Assembly (NCBI RefSeq): GCF_007990715.1
Contig: NZ_BJWY01000044.1
Location: 1 to 49,317 of the forward strand
Length of the DNA: 49,317 nucleotides
From: Nocardia seriolae NBRC 15557
Lineage (GTDB): Bacteria > Actinomycetota > Actinomycetes > Mycobacteriales > Mycobacteriaceae
Direction of reading: 5' to 3'
A program made the translations under genes and the position numbers. The notes under the pieces are model-generated. The model saw only the letters and a program-made list of their open reading frames with translations, ran no database searches and was not told where the DNA came from. This document shows, piece after piece, positions 37,784 through 46,625 of the stretch; the stretch's first letter is position 1; each line of letters starts with the position of its first letter.

Positions 37784-39202
37784 GTGTCGCCGCTGTTGCT
37801 GAGCTCGCTGAACCCGGCCGCCATTGCCGCCGGGGACGATATTCCGAACGCCATCACCATCGACGGTGAGACGCTGTCCCGCAGCGATCTGCTGGGCGCG
37901 GCCACCTCCGTCGCCGAACGCGTCGCCCAGGCTCGCCGGGTGGCGGTGCTGGCCGAACCGACCGTGACCACCGTGCTCGCCGTGGTCGGCTGCCTCATCG
38001 CCGGGGTGACCGTGGTGCCGGTTCCGCCGGACGCGGGCAGCGCCGAACTGGCGCACATCCTGAAGAATTCGGGCGCGCAGGCGTGGCTTGGCAAGGCTCC
38101 GGAGGGCTCCGAACTTCCGGTCATCCCGGTGCGCAAGCACGCGCGGTCGTGGCATCGCTACGCCGAACCTTCCGGTAAGGCAACGGCTTTCATTCTCTAC
38201 ACCTCCGGAACCACGGGCCTGCCCAAGGGGGTGATGCTCAGCCGTGACGCCATCGCGGCGGGTCTGGACGCCCTCACCGAGGCATGGCAGTGGACGTGGA
38301 AAGACACACTGGTGCACGGCCTTCCGCTGTTCCACGTGCACGGCCTCATCCTCGGCATGCTCGGTCCGCTGCGGGTCGGCAGCCCGCGGGTGCACACCGG
38401 CAAGCCGACACCGCGGGCCTACGCCCGAGCGCACGGCACCATGTACTTCGGGGTGCCGACGGTGTGGTCGCGCATCGTCGAGGAGCCCTCGGCGGCAAAG
38501 GAATTGGCGAAGGCCAGGATTCTGATCTCCGGTAGCGCGCCGCTGCCCGTGCCGGTCTTCGAGCGACTGGCCGAGCTCACCGGGCACGCCCCGATCGAGC
38601 GCTACGGCATGAGCGAAACCATGATCACCCTCTCCACCCGCCCCGACGGGGAGCGCCGCCCCGGCTGGGTCGGCACCCCGGTGCAGGGCGTCGAGACCCG
38701 GCTGCGCGACGAGGCCGGGCAACCGGTGCCGCACGACGGGGAAAGCGTTGGCGGACTCCAGGTTCGCGGCCCCATGCTCTTCGACGGCTACCTGGGCAAG
38801 CCCGAGGCGGCCGCCGAGAACTTCACCGCCGACGGCTGGTTCAAGACCGGCGATGTGGCGGTCATCGATGCGGAGGGATTCCACCGCATCGTCGGCCGGG
38901 AATCGGTGGATCTCATCAAGTCCGGCGGCTACCGCATCGGCGCGGGCGAGATCGAGACCGCCCTGCTCGGGCATCCGGCGGTGGCCGAGACTGCGGTCAT
39001 CGGGGTACCGGACGACGATCTCGGACAGCGCATCGTCGCCTTCGTGGTGCCGCGCGCCGATGCCCCCGCATCGATCTCCCAGGACCTCATCGACCATGTG
39101 GCGGGCGAACTTTCGGCGCACAAGCGGCCACGTGAGGTGCGCCTGGTCGAAACGCTGCCGCGCAATGCCATGGGCAAGGTGCAGAAGAAACTGCTGTCTT
39201 GA
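37784..39202 (+). CDS. fadD36: Acyl-CoA synthetase FadD36
   Basis: 472 residues, short for an acyl-CoA synthetase and matching FadD36 (Rv1193, 473 aa). AMP-binding P-loop YTSGTTGLPKGVMLS, YGMSETMITLS, the hinge/GDVAVID-to-RESVDLIKSGGYRI segment, and the catalytic Lys region RNAMGKVQKKLL at the end are all present. It activates a carboxylic acid to its CoA ester through an acyl-adenylate; FadD36 relatives handle methylmalonate or malonate-like or short acids, though the substrate here is not fixed by sequence. GTG 37784 start. Confidence 0.88.
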   Translation: MSPLLLSSLNPAAIAAGDDIPNAITIDGETLSRSDLLGAATSVAERVAQARRVAVLAEPTVTTVLAVVGCLIAGVTVVPVPPDAGSAELAHILKNSGAQAWLGKAPEGSELPVIPVRKHARSWHRYAEPSGKATAFILYTSGTTGLPKGVMLSRDAIAAGLDALTEAWQWTWKDTLVHGLPLFHVHGLILGMLGPLRVGSPRVHTGKPTPRAYARAHGTMYFGVPTVWSRIVEEPSAAKELAKARILISGSAPLPVPVFERLAELTGHAPIERYGMSETMITLSTRPDGERRPGWVGTPVQGVETRLRDEAGQPVPHDGESVGGLQVRGPMLFDGYLGKPEAAAENFTADGWFKTGDVAVIDAEGFHRIVGRESVDLIKSGGYRIGAGEIETALLGHPAVAETAVIGVPDDDLGQRIVAFVVPRADAPASISQDLIDHVAGELSAHKRPREVRLVETLPRNAMGKVQKKLLS

Positions 39203-39236
39203 CCTCGAGTGTGGTCGAGGTTCTACGGTGAACCGC

Positions 39237-39605
39237 ATGACCGCATCCCTGTCGCAAGTCCAGATCGAATACCTGACCAGCCAGCGACTGGGGCGGTTGG
39301 CCACCATCCGCCCCGACGGCTCGCCGTAGAACAATCCGGTGGGCTTCCGCTACAACGCGGCTCTGGACACCATCGATATCGGCGGCCGCGATCTGGGAGC
39401 GAGCCAGAAGTTCCGCAATCTGCTGAAGGAGGAGCGGGTCTCGTTCGTGGTCGACGACATCAAATCCGTGCAGCCCTGGGAGGTGCGCTGCCTCGAAATC
39501 CGGGGCGCCGCACAGGCTTTGCGCGACGTCGAACCCTTCTACCCGGGGTTGTCGCCCGAACTGATCCGCATCACCCCGGAGCGGGTCATCGGCTTCGGGA
39601 TCTGA
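39237..39605 (+). pseudogene. PPOX/F420-binding split-barrel protein with internal TAG
   Basis: The N-terminal part (LTSQRLGRLATIRPDGSP) is followed by TAG at 39327-39329 and then, in the same frame, NNPVGFRYNAALDTIDIGG through PERVIGFGI. The family reads DGxPQNNPVGF, so a single CAG-to-TAG change explains the stop. Without it the protein would be about 122 residues, a typical F420-dependent or FMN-binding split-barrel enzyme. It is probably inactive as written unless the amber codon is read through. It lies 35 bp after fadD36. Confidence 0.82.
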
Positions 39606-39708
39606 CACCTGAGTTCCGGTGCCGGAGGTTTCTGGGTCTCGTGACGCGTGCTGGCGAACGTCTAGCTTTCTGAAGCGAAACGCAAACTTTCCCAAGGAGA
39701 TTCGCCCG

Positions 39709-40023
39709 ATGCCCAGCCTCTTGCGCACCACCCTCGTCGTCGCCGCCCTCTTCGGCGGGTTGCTGGCCCCCGCTGCCGTCGCGTCTGCCGATGCGCTGCC
39801 CCTGACCCCCGCGCAGCAGCCCGCCGAGCCGGTGGCCGCGCCCAACACCACCGGAACCGGATCGGTCAACACCGGAGCCACCGGATCCTTCGACGCCTCG
39901 CCGACCGGGTCCTCGAACGTGATCAAGGCGCTGCAGACGGGCTCCGGCCAATGCGGGCCGGGGCTCGGAATCCCGACCACCTTCGACGGCTCCGCGGCGC
40001 CGTGGTGCGGTCTCTACCACTGA
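39709..40023 (+). CDS. Small secreted protein, Thr/Gly/Ser-rich
   Basis: 104 residues. The signal peptide LLRTTLVVAALFGGLLAPAAVASA has a cleavage site at ASA-D. The mature chain is about 77 residues, low complexity (NTTGTGSVNTGATGSFDA), ending with a pair of Cys (QCGPGLG, PWCGLYH) that could form a disulfide. AAGGAGA is 8 nt before the ATG. I do not recognise the family. It is followed by a bidirectional terminator. Confidence 0.75.
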   Translation: MPSLLRTTLVVAALFGGLLAPAAVASADALPLTPAQQPAEPVAAPNTTGTGSVNTGATGSFDASPTGSSNVIKALQTGSGQCGPGLGIPTTFDGSAAPWCGLYH

Positions 40024-40036
40024 GCCACCGGAGACG

Positions 40037-40073
40037 CGAAACCCCCTGCAGCACAGGCCGTCAGGGGGTTTCG
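40037..40073. terminator. Bidirectional terminator
   Basis: Perfect 12-bp stem CGAAACCCCCTG/CAGGGGGTTTCG with a 13-nt loop, between the small secreted protein gene and the end of dapD on the other strand. The A-run on one side and T-run on the other allow use in both directions. Confidence 0.88.
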
Positions 40074-40085
40074 TGATTCAAGAGC

Positions 40086-41045
40086 TCAATCGTTGGCGTG
40101 CAGCGCGGCGTTCAGCTCGATGCCGGTGCCCTTGCGCGCCTTGACCTCCACCGCGCCGGTCACCGAGTTGCGGATGAACAGCAGGTTCGACTGCCCCGAC
40201 AGCTCACCGGCCTTCACGATCTCGCCGCCCGGGCCCGTCACCTTGGTGCCCGCGGTCACGTACAGCCCCGCCTCCACCACGCAGTCGTCGCCCAGCGAGA
40301 TGCCCACGCCCGCGTTCGCGCCCAGCAGGCAGCGCTCGCCCAGCGAGATGACCTGCTTGCCGCCGCCGGACAGGGTGCCCATGATGGACGCGCCGCCGCC
40401 GACATCGGAGCCGTCACCGACCACCACACCGGCCGAGATACGGCCCTCCACCATGGAATTGCCCAGCGTGCCGGCATTGAAGTTGACGAAGCCCTCGTGC
40501 ATGACCGTGGTGCCCGAGGCCAGGTGCGCGCCCAGGCGCACGCGGTCGGCGTCGGCAACGCGCACACCCGACGGCAGCACGTAGTCCACCAGGCGCGGGA
40601 ACTTGTCGACGCCGTACACGGTGACCGGGCCGCGGGCGCGCAGCTTCAGCCGGGTCAGCTCGAACTCCTCGGTGGAGCAGGGGCCGTGGTTGGTCCACAC
40701 CACATTGGCCAGCAGGCCGAAGATGCCGTCCAGGTTCGCGCCGTGCGGGCGGATCAGGCGGTGCGAGAGCAGGTGCAGGCGCAGGTAGGCGTCGTGGGTG
40801 TCGACCGGCGCGGCGGACAGGTCGGCGATGGTGGTGCGCACCACGACCACCTCGACCCGGCGGGCCTCGTCGGCGCCCAACGGCGCCGTGGCGAACTTGG
40901 CGTACTCGACACCGGAGGGGTCCAGCCGCTTGGAGCCGGTATCGCTGAATTCACCGAGTTCCGGATACGGGTACCAGGTGTCGAGCACCGTCCCGTTCGC
41001 GGTGATGGTGGCGAGGCCGACTGCTGATGCTCCCTGAGTACTCAC
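40086..41045 (-). CDS. dapD: Tetrahydrodipicolinate N-succinyltransferase
   Basis: 319 residues, normal for actinobacterial DapD (Rv1201c). The N-terminal domain is followed by a left-handed beta-helix of hexapeptide repeats (VRLGAHLASGTTVMHEGFVNFNAGTLG... GVGISLGDDCVVEAGLYVTAG). The enzyme transfers succinyl from succinyl-CoA to tetrahydrodipicolinate in DAP and lysine biosynthesis. GTG 41045 start. It is divergent from dapE across 109 bp, which must hold both promoters. Confidence 0.96.
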   Translation of the reverse strand: MSTQGASAVGLATITANGTVLDTWYPYPELGEFSDTGSKRLDPSGVEYAKFATAPLGADEARRVEVVVVRTTIADLSAAPVDTHDAYLRLHLLSHRLIRPHGANLDGIFGLLANVVWTNHGPCSTEEFELTRLKLRARGPVTVYGVDKFPRLVDYVLPSGVRVADADRVRLGAHLASGTTVMHEGFVNFNAGTLGNSMVEGRISAGVVVGDGSDVGGGASIMGTLSGGGKQVISLGERCLLGANAGVGISLGDDCVVEAGLYVTAGTKVTGPGGEIVKAGELSGQSNLLFIRNSVTGAVEVKARKGTGIELNAALHAND

Positions 41046-41154
41046 GTCCCCGTACGTTACCCCGCTGTGAATTCATGCCCCATGCGGTGCCGATTTGTGC
41101 CAACGCAAGCACCGTGCGAAGAACAGAGGTTATTCCTCATTTAGGGTGGATCGA

Positions 41155-42261
41155 GTGACCACCATCGATCTGAGTGCCGACCCCATTTCACTCACCGCCG
41201 CGCTCGTGGACATTCCGAGCGTGTCTCAGGACGAGAAGGTCATCGCGGACATCGTCGAGAAGGCATTGCGTGAGCAGACCTCCGGGTTCGCAATTCTGCG
41301 GCACGGCAATACCGTGCTGGCGCGCACCAATCGCGGACTGCCCACCCGGGTCATCCTCGCCGGGCACCTGGACACCGTGCCCATCGCCGACAATGTCCCC
41401 AGCCATTTCCAGACCACCGCGGACGGCGAACGGCAGCTGTGGGGCTGCGGCACCGTCGATATGAAATCCGGCGACGCGGTCTTCCTCAACCTGGCCGCCA
41501 CCGTCGCCGATCCGGTGCACGACCTGACCCTCATCTTCTACGACTGCGAGGAGATCGCCGCCGAGTTCAACGGCCTCGGCCGGATCGAGCGGGAACTGCC
41601 CGAATGGCTCGAGGGCGATCTCGCCATCCTGGGCGAGCCGTCCGGCGGCTGGATCGAGGCGGGCTGCCAGGGCACCCTGCGGGTGCGCCTGACCACCTCG
41701 GGCGTGCGGGCGCACACCGCACGAGCCTGGCTGGGGGACAACGCCATTCACCGGCTGGCCCCGATCCTGGAGCGGCTGGCCGACTATCGGGCGCGTGAGG
41801 TCGAGATCGACGGCTGCACCTACCGCGAGGGCCTGTCGGCGGTCCGCGTCGAGGGCGGCGTGGCCGGCAATGTGGTGCCCGACGTGGCCAGCGTGGACGT
41901 GAACTTCCGCTTCGCCCCCGACCGCACCCTGGACCAGGCCACCGAGCACGTGCGCGAGGTATTCGCCGGTCTGGAACTGGATTTCGAGCGCACCGACGGC
42001 GCGCCCGGCGCGCTGCCAGGCCTGTCCAACCCGGCCGCCAAGGATCTCATCGAGATCGTGCACACGCACGGCAGCGGCGGCGTGCGCGCCAAGTACGGCT
42101 GGACCGATGTCTCGCGATTCGCCGCACGCGGCATCCCGGCCGTCAACTTCGGCCCGGGCGACCCCAACCTGGCCCACAAGCGCGACGAGCACCTGCCCGT
42201 CGACCAGATCACCCAGGTGACGTCCATGCTGCGCAGCTACCTCACCGGGGCCAAAGCCTGA
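41155..42261 (+). CDS. dapE: Succinyl-diaminopimelate desuccinylase
   Basis: 368 residues, M20 metallopeptidase. Zinc ligand motifs AGHLDTVP (residue ~81) and GCGTVDMKSGDAVF (~97), the catalytic Glu in YDCEEIAAEFNG, and the later WTDVSRFAARGIPAVNFGPGD are present. It removes succinate from N-succinyl-LL-DAP. It corresponds to Rv1202. The upstream TTAGGGTGGA suggests either a weak ribosome-binding site or a -10 just ahead of GTG 41155 (near-leaderless). Confidence 0.95.
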   Translation: MTTIDLSADPISLTAALVDIPSVSQDEKVIADIVEKALREQTSGFAILRHGNTVLARTNRGLPTRVILAGHLDTVPIADNVPSHFQTTADGERQLWGCGTVDMKSGDAVFLNLAATVADPVHDLTLIFYDCEEIAAEFNGLGRIERELPEWLEGDLAILGEPSGGWIEAGCQGTLRVRLTTSGVRAHTARAWLGDNAIHRLAPILERLADYRAREVEIDGCTYREGLSAVRVEGGVAGNVVPDVASVDVNFRFAPDRTLDQATEHVREVFAGLELDFERTDGAPGALPGLSNPAAKDLIEIVHTHGSGGVRAKYGWTDVSRFAARGIPAVNFGPGDPNLAHKRDEHLPVDQITQVTSMLRSYLTGAKA

Positions 42262-42287
42262 GAAACCCGCAGGTGCACGCGCTGGCA

Positions 42288-42377
42288 GGTTCGCGGCGCG
42301 TCTCGTTCTGGACTGAGTGGAGCGGGGGAGCGAAGCGGAGGAGCGGAGGGAGGGAAGAACGAGACGCGCCGCGAACC
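42288..42377. repeat. 22-bp perfect inverted repeat with GGAGCG-rich loop
   Basis: Arms 42288-42309 and 42356-42377 are exact reverse complements; the 46-nt loop and the flank to 42405 are filled with GGAGCGAAGCGGAG-like repeats. It lies between dapE and the first LOG gene. It may be a terminator, a REP-like element or a structured RNA. Confidence 0.75.
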
Positions 42378-42418
42378 CCGCCCGGAGCGAAGCGGAGGGC
42401 AAATTGGATACTGCCTGC

Positions 42419-43213
42419 ATGTCTGCTGACGAGGATGTGCGTTCGCCCAAGACACCACGGTTCCGGGGGCCGATCATGCTGCGGCGGGATCGGAAGAAGG
42501 GGATCGGGACCACCGATCAGCATCTGCTGGACCAGCGCGGCCCGGCGGATTGGGTGCACACCGACCCTTGGCGGGTGCTGCGTATCCAAGCCGAATTCAT
42601 CGAGGGCTTCGGCGCTTTGGCGGAGTCTCCGCGCGCGGTGTCGGTCTTCGGGTCGGCCCGCACGGCCGTCGACTCGCCCGAGTACCAGGCCGGGATGGCC
42701 ATCGGAAGTGCTTTGGCCCGAGCCGGTTTCGCGGTCATCACCGGCGGCGGCCCGGGTGCCATGGAGGCCGCCAACCGGGGCGCGTCGGAGGCGGGCGGCT
42801 ATTCGATCGGGCTGGGCATCGAGCTGCCGTTCGAGCAGCACCTCAACGAGTGGGTCGATCTCGGCATCAACTTCCGCTACTTCTTCGCGCGCAAGACCAT
42901 GTTCGTGAAGTACTCCGAGGCGTTCGTCTGCCTGCCGGGCGGCTTCGGCACCCTCGACGAGCTCTTCGAGGCGCTGACGCTGGTGCAGACGCACAAGATC
43001 ACGCGCTTCCCGATCATCCTGTTCGGCACCAAATACTGGTCGGGACTGGTGGATTGGATCCGGGACTCGCTGCTGGGCACCGCCAAGATCGCGCCCGGGG
43101 ACCTGGGGCTGCTGCACGTCACAGACAGCGTGGACGAGGTGGTGCACATCGTCCTGCAGGCCGCGGAGTCCCGCGGTGAGCTGGACCAGACCGGTATGGA
43201 GGACCAGTGGTGA
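42419..43213 (+). CDS. LOG-family (TIGR00730) protein, longer copy
   Basis: 264 residues. An N-terminal ~75-residue extension precedes a Rossmann domain with VSVFGSARTA, VITGGGPGAMEAANRGA and the signature PGGFGTLDELFEAL. LOG enzymes cleave cytokinin riboside 5'-monophosphates or other nucleotides to base and ribose 5-phosphate. The GGGPGAMEAAN form is that of the larger (type II) LOG subgroup. ATG 42419 start; the stop overlaps the GTG of the second LOG gene. Confidence 0.88.
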   Translation: MSADEDVRSPKTPRFRGPIMLRRDRKKGIGTTDQHLLDQRGPADWVHTDPWRVLRIQAEFIEGFGALAESPRAVSVFGSARTAVDSPEYQAGMAIGSALARAGFAVITGGGPGAMEAANRGASEAGGYSIGLGIELPFEQHLNEWVDLGINFRYFFARKTMFVKYSEAFVCLPGGFGTLDELFEALTLVQTHKITRFPIILFGTKYWSGLVDWIRDSLLGTAKIAPGDLGLLHVTDSVDEVVHIVLQAAESRGELDQTGMEDQW

Positions 43214-43758
43214 GCGAAATGTACTCCGTCTGCGTGTATTGCTCTGCCTCCGTGGATGATCCGCGCGCACTGGAACTGTCCGCCCGGGTCGGATCCGAAA
43301 TCGGCCGTCGCGGTTGGCAATTGGTTTCGGGCGGTGGCAATGTCTCGATGATGGGCGCGGTGGCGCGGGCCGCGCGCGCGGCGGGCGCGCGCACCGTCGG
43401 CGTCATCCCGAAGATGATGGTGCACCGCGAGGTCGCCGATGTGGACGCCGACGAGCTGATCGTCACCGACTCCATGCGCGAGCGCAAACAGGTCATGGAC
43501 GATCGCGCCGACGCCTTCCTGACCCTGCCCGGCGGCATCGGCACGCTCGAGGAGTTCTTCGAGACCTGGACGGGGGCCTACCTGGGCATGCACGACAAGC
43601 CGGTGGTCGTGCTCGATCCGCTGGGGCACTACCGGGGGCTGTTCGAGTGGATCGGTGAGCTGCGGGAGCGGGGCTACGCGGGGCGGGAAGCGATCGACCG
43701 GGCCGTGGTCACCGACGATTTCGACGCCGCCTTCACCGCGCTCCGGCCGGATCGCTGA
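43210..43758 (+). CDS. LOG-family cytokinin-riboside-monophosphate phosphoribohydrolase
   Basis: 182 residues, matching the Rv1205-type LOG: VCVYCSASVDD, LVSGGGNVSMMGAVA, MRERKQVMDDRADAFLTLPGGIGTLEEFFE. Catalytic Arg and Glu are present. M. tuberculosis Rv1205 releases cytokinins whose breakdown aldehydes become toxic when the proteasome is impaired. GTG 43210 overlaps the preceding stop (GTGA); GTG 43207 is an alternative. It is followed by a 16-bp palindrome and fadD6, as in M. tuberculosis. Confidence 0.92.
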   Translation: MSEMYSVCVYCSASVDDPRALELSARVGSEIGRRGWQLVSGGGNVSMMGAVARAARAAGARTVGVIPKMMVHREVADVDADELIVTDSMRERKQVMDDRADAFLTLPGGIGTLEEFFETWTGAYLGMHDKPVVVLDPLGHYRGLFEWIGELRERGYAGREAIDRAVVTDDFDAAFTALRPDR

Positions 43759-43760
43759 GC

Positions 43761-43776
43761 GAAACCGGCCGGTTTC
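43761..43776. terminator. 16-bp palindrome GAAACCGGCCGGTTTC after the LOG gene
   Basis: Perfect palindrome immediately after the stop codon at 43758. It may be a small hairpin terminator or an operator for fadD6, 74 bp further. Confidence 0.45.
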
Positions 43777-43849
43777 ACTCGACAAGATCGGGCGAATCGG
43801 CAAGGGTGGGCGGTGAGCGAGAGCACAGCCCGGTGAGGAGCACAGCGAA

Positions 43850-45619
43850 GTGAATACCGATGCCCGTTCGACGGTGAGTCTGATGGACTTGGCCCGCAGC
43901 CTGCCCGGCATGGCGCTGCAGGCCCCAGGCATGCTCCGCAATGCCGTGCACATGCTGGTCAAATCCGGCGACCGGGCGTCCATCGGACTGTTCTTCCAGC
44001 GCGGCGCCGCGCAGCACCCGGACCGGCCCTTCCTGAGATTCGAAGGCCGCCAGTACACCTGGGGCGAGGCCAACTCCGAGGTCAACCGGTACGCGAATGT
44101 GCTTGCCGCGCACGGGGTCGGGCGGGGCGACGTGGTCGGCATCCTGATGGCCAACCGCCCCGAGGCGCTGTTCACCGTGCTCGCCACCGTGAAACTCGGT
44201 GCCACCGCGGGCCTGCTCAACCACAATCAGCGAGACGTGGTGCTGCAGCACAGCTTCGGGCTGCTGAACTCCGTGCTCGACGTGATCGGCGAGGAGTGCG
44301 CCGACGCGCTGGAGACCCTCACGCAGGCCCGGCCCGCCGTGCTGTGGTCCGAGCAGCTGGCGGCCCAGGCCCGCATCGTGGACGCGTCGAATCCCGCGGT
44401 GACCGAGCAGATCACGGCCGGGGAGCGCGCCTACCTGATCTTCACCTCCGGCACCACCGGCCTGCCCAAGGCCAGCGTCATGACCCACCAGCGCTGGACC
44501 AAGTCCATGGCGGGCATCGGCGGGCTCGGGGTCCGCCTGAACGGCCGCGACACCCTCTACTGCTGCCTGCCGCTGTACCACAACAACGCCCTCACGGTGG
44601 CGCTGTCCTCGGTGATCGCCGGTGGCGCGACCTTCGCACTGGGCCGCAAGTTCTCGGCCACCCGCTTCTGGGACGAGGCCATCGCCAATCAGGCCACCGC
44701 CTTCGTCTACATCGGCGAACTGTGCCGGTACCTGCTCAACCAGCCGCCCAAGCGCACCGACCGGTCGCACACGGTCCGGCTCTGCGTCGGCAACGGCCTG
44801 CGGCCCGAACTCTGGGACGAGTTCCAGAGCCGCTTCGGCCTCGAGCGGATCGTCGAGTTCTACGGTGCCAGTGAGGGAAACGTCGCCTTCATCAACGCCT
44901 TCAGCGTCGACAAGACCGCCGGTTTCACCCCGCTGCCCTTCGCGATCGTCGAGTACGACGACGCCACCGGCAAGGCCCTGCGCCACCCCGACGGCCGCCT
45001 GCGGCGCGTCCACCACGGCGGTGTCGGGCTGCTGCTGGCCAAGGTCACCAACAGCTCCCCGTTCGACGGCTACACCGACGCCGCCGCCACCGAATCCAAG
45101 CTCGTCCGTGACGGTTTCAAGCAGGGCGACTGCTGGTTCGACACCGGCGACCTGGTGCGCGACCAGCGCTTCGGCCACATCGCCTTCGTCGACCGCCTCG
45201 GCGACACCTTCCGCTGGAAGGGCGAGAACGTGGCCACCACCGAGGTCGAGGGCGCCTTCGACGGCATCGACTCCGTCACGCAGGCGGTCGTTTTCGGTGT
45301 CGACATCCCCGGCGCCGACGGCAAGGCGGGCATGGCCGCGGTGACCCTGCACGAGGGCGCGGCCTTCGACGGCAAGGTCGCGGCCAAGACGCTCTACGGC
45401 CACCTGCCGACCTATGCCGTGCCGCTGTTCATCCGCGTGGTGCCCGAGCTGGAACAGACCTCGACCTTCAAGAGCCGCAAGGTCGGACTGCGCAAGCAGG
45501 GCTGTGCCCCCGACGGCCACAGCACCCTCTACGTCCTCGCGGGCCGCACCGAGGGTTACGTGCCCGCGTATCCGGAGTACGCCGCCGAGGTCGCGGCCGG
45601 ACGGCTGCCCGGCAACTGA
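43850..45619 (+). CDS. fadD6: Long-chain fatty-acid-CoA synthetase/transport protein FadD6
   Basis: 589 residues, FATP/very-long-chain acyl-CoA synthetase type. AMP-binding loop IFTSGTTGLPKASVMTHQR, the FATP motif VEFYGASEGNVAFIN, then FDTGDLVRDQRFGHIAFVDRLGDTFRWKGENV. It couples uptake and activation of fatty acids, at the inner membrane. It corresponds to Rv1206. GTG 43850 start with a weak AGCGAAG upstream. It converges on the GH16-like gene with a 9-bp gap. Confidence 0.93.
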   Translation: MNTDARSTVSLMDLARSLPGMALQAPGMLRNAVHMLVKSGDRASIGLFFQRGAAQHPDRPFLRFEGRQYTWGEANSEVNRYANVLAAHGVGRGDVVGILMANRPEALFTVLATVKLGATAGLLNHNQRDVVLQHSFGLLNSVLDVIGEECADALETLTQARPAVLWSEQLAAQARIVDASNPAVTEQITAGERAYLIFTSGTTGLPKASVMTHQRWTKSMAGIGGLGVRLNGRDTLYCCLPLYHNNALTVALSSVIAGGATFALGRKFSATRFWDEAIANQATAFVYIGELCRYLLNQPPKRTDRSHTVRLCVGNGLRPELWDEFQSRFGLERIVEFYGASEGNVAFINAFSVDKTAGFTPLPFAIVEYDDATGKALRHPDGRLRRVHHGGVGLLLAKVTNSSPFDGYTDAAATESKLVRDGFKQGDCWFDTGDLVRDQRFGHIAFVDRLGDTFRWKGENVATTEVEGAFDGIDSVTQAVVFGVDIPGADGKAGMAAVTLHEGAAFDGKVAAKTLYGHLPTYAVPLFIRVVPELEQTSTFKSRKVGLRKQGCAPDGHSTLYVLAGRTEGYVPAYPEYAAEVAAGRLPGN

Positions 45620-45628
45620 CCGCCTCGA

Positions 45629-46483
45629 TCACTTCTGCTCGTACACCCGGACGTAGTCGACGACCAATTCGGCCGGGAATACGGTGGTTTCGTCCGGCGG
45701 GCCCGGCCAGGTCCCGCCGACCGCGAGATTCAGCAGCCCGTAGAAGGGGTGGTCGAAAACCCAGGTCTCGGTCGCCTTCAGCGTGCTCTTGTCGACGGTG
45801 AAGTAGCGGTGGTCGTCCAGGAACCAGCTGATGCGTCCGGGCGTCCACTCCACCGCGTAGGTGTGGAAGTCGTCGGCGAGCCGCTGCCCGTCCAGCTCGT
45901 AGTCCTCGGTGTATCCCGGATCCTCGAATCCCGGACCGTGCGCCGACCCGTGCACGGTGCCGGGATCGTCGCCGACCGTCTCCATCACGACGATCTCGCC
46001 GTTGCCCGGCCACGCCCGCTGCTCGACATTCGCGCCCATCAGCCAGAACGCGGGCCACAGCCCCCGGCCCGCGGGGATCTTCATGCGCGCCTCGAACCGG
46101 CCGTAGGCCTGCTCGCAACGGTCGAGGGTGGTGATCCGGCCGGAGGTGACATCGCACGGACCGTACGGGCACCCGCTCATCCCCGCCACCCGCTCGCGCC
46201 GGGCCGAGATCACCAGATGCCCTTTGCCGTCGGTGGACACGTTCTCGGTGCGGTCGGTGTAGTACTGCCACTCCGCATTGCCCCACTGCGGTTCGCCGCC
46301 GCGGTCGTACACCCACTTGGCCGGATCCGGCCGCCCGCCCGCCGCGCCATCGAACTCATCCGACCAGGTCTGCCGCCACCGGATCGCGACATCGGCCGCG
46401 GCATCCCGACTTTCGGGCGTCGAGCAACCCGCCAGCAGGAGCGCGGCGACGGTCGCGCAGGCGGCGGTGCGAGCGATGGTCAT
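45629..46483 (-). CDS. GH16-like lipoprotein with altered catalytic motif
   Basis: 284 residues from ATG 46483 (GAAAGGG at 5-6 nt). The signal has lipobox LLLAGC, so it is probably a lipid-anchored envelope protein. The GH16 fold shows in WSDEFDG, QYYTDRTENV, YGRFEARMKIPAGRGLWPAFWLMG and WTPGRISWFLDD. The catalytic motif, usually E-x-D-x-x-E, reads GEIVVMETV: both Glu remain but the middle Asp is Val (codon at 45989-45991). Activity on beta-1,3-glucan may be reduced or lost; a glucan-binding role is possible. Confidence 0.85.
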   Translation of the reverse strand: MTIARTAACATVAALLLAGCSTPESRDAAADVAIRWRQTWSDEFDGAAGGRPDPAKWVYDRGGEPQWGNAEWQYYTDRTENVSTDGKGHLVISARRERVAGMSGCPYGPCDVTSGRITTLDRCEQAYGRFEARMKIPAGRGLWPAFWLMGANVEQRAWPGNGEIVVMETVGDDPGTVHGSAHGPGFEDPGYTEDYELDGQRLADDFHTYAVEWTPGRISWFLDDHRYFTVDKSTLKATETWVFDHPFYGLLNLAVGGTWPGPPDETTVFPAELVVDYVRVYEQK

Positions 46484-46625
46484 GGGTGCCCTTTCTGGTC
46501 CGGTCGGCGTGCAGCAGCCTGACAGCTTGCAGGTGAGGAATTCGTGAGGCCGCGGCCGCCGGTCGGGGCCCGGTTCCGGTCGGCTGCCCAGCAGGGGTGA
46601 AATACCGCTCGGTACAGTCGAGGGC

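Noticed and set aside
43822..43850. GAGCGAGAGCACAGC/GAGGAGCACAGCGAAG repeat before fadD6
   Set aside because: Only two loose copies of a common GC-rich word; too short to call an element.
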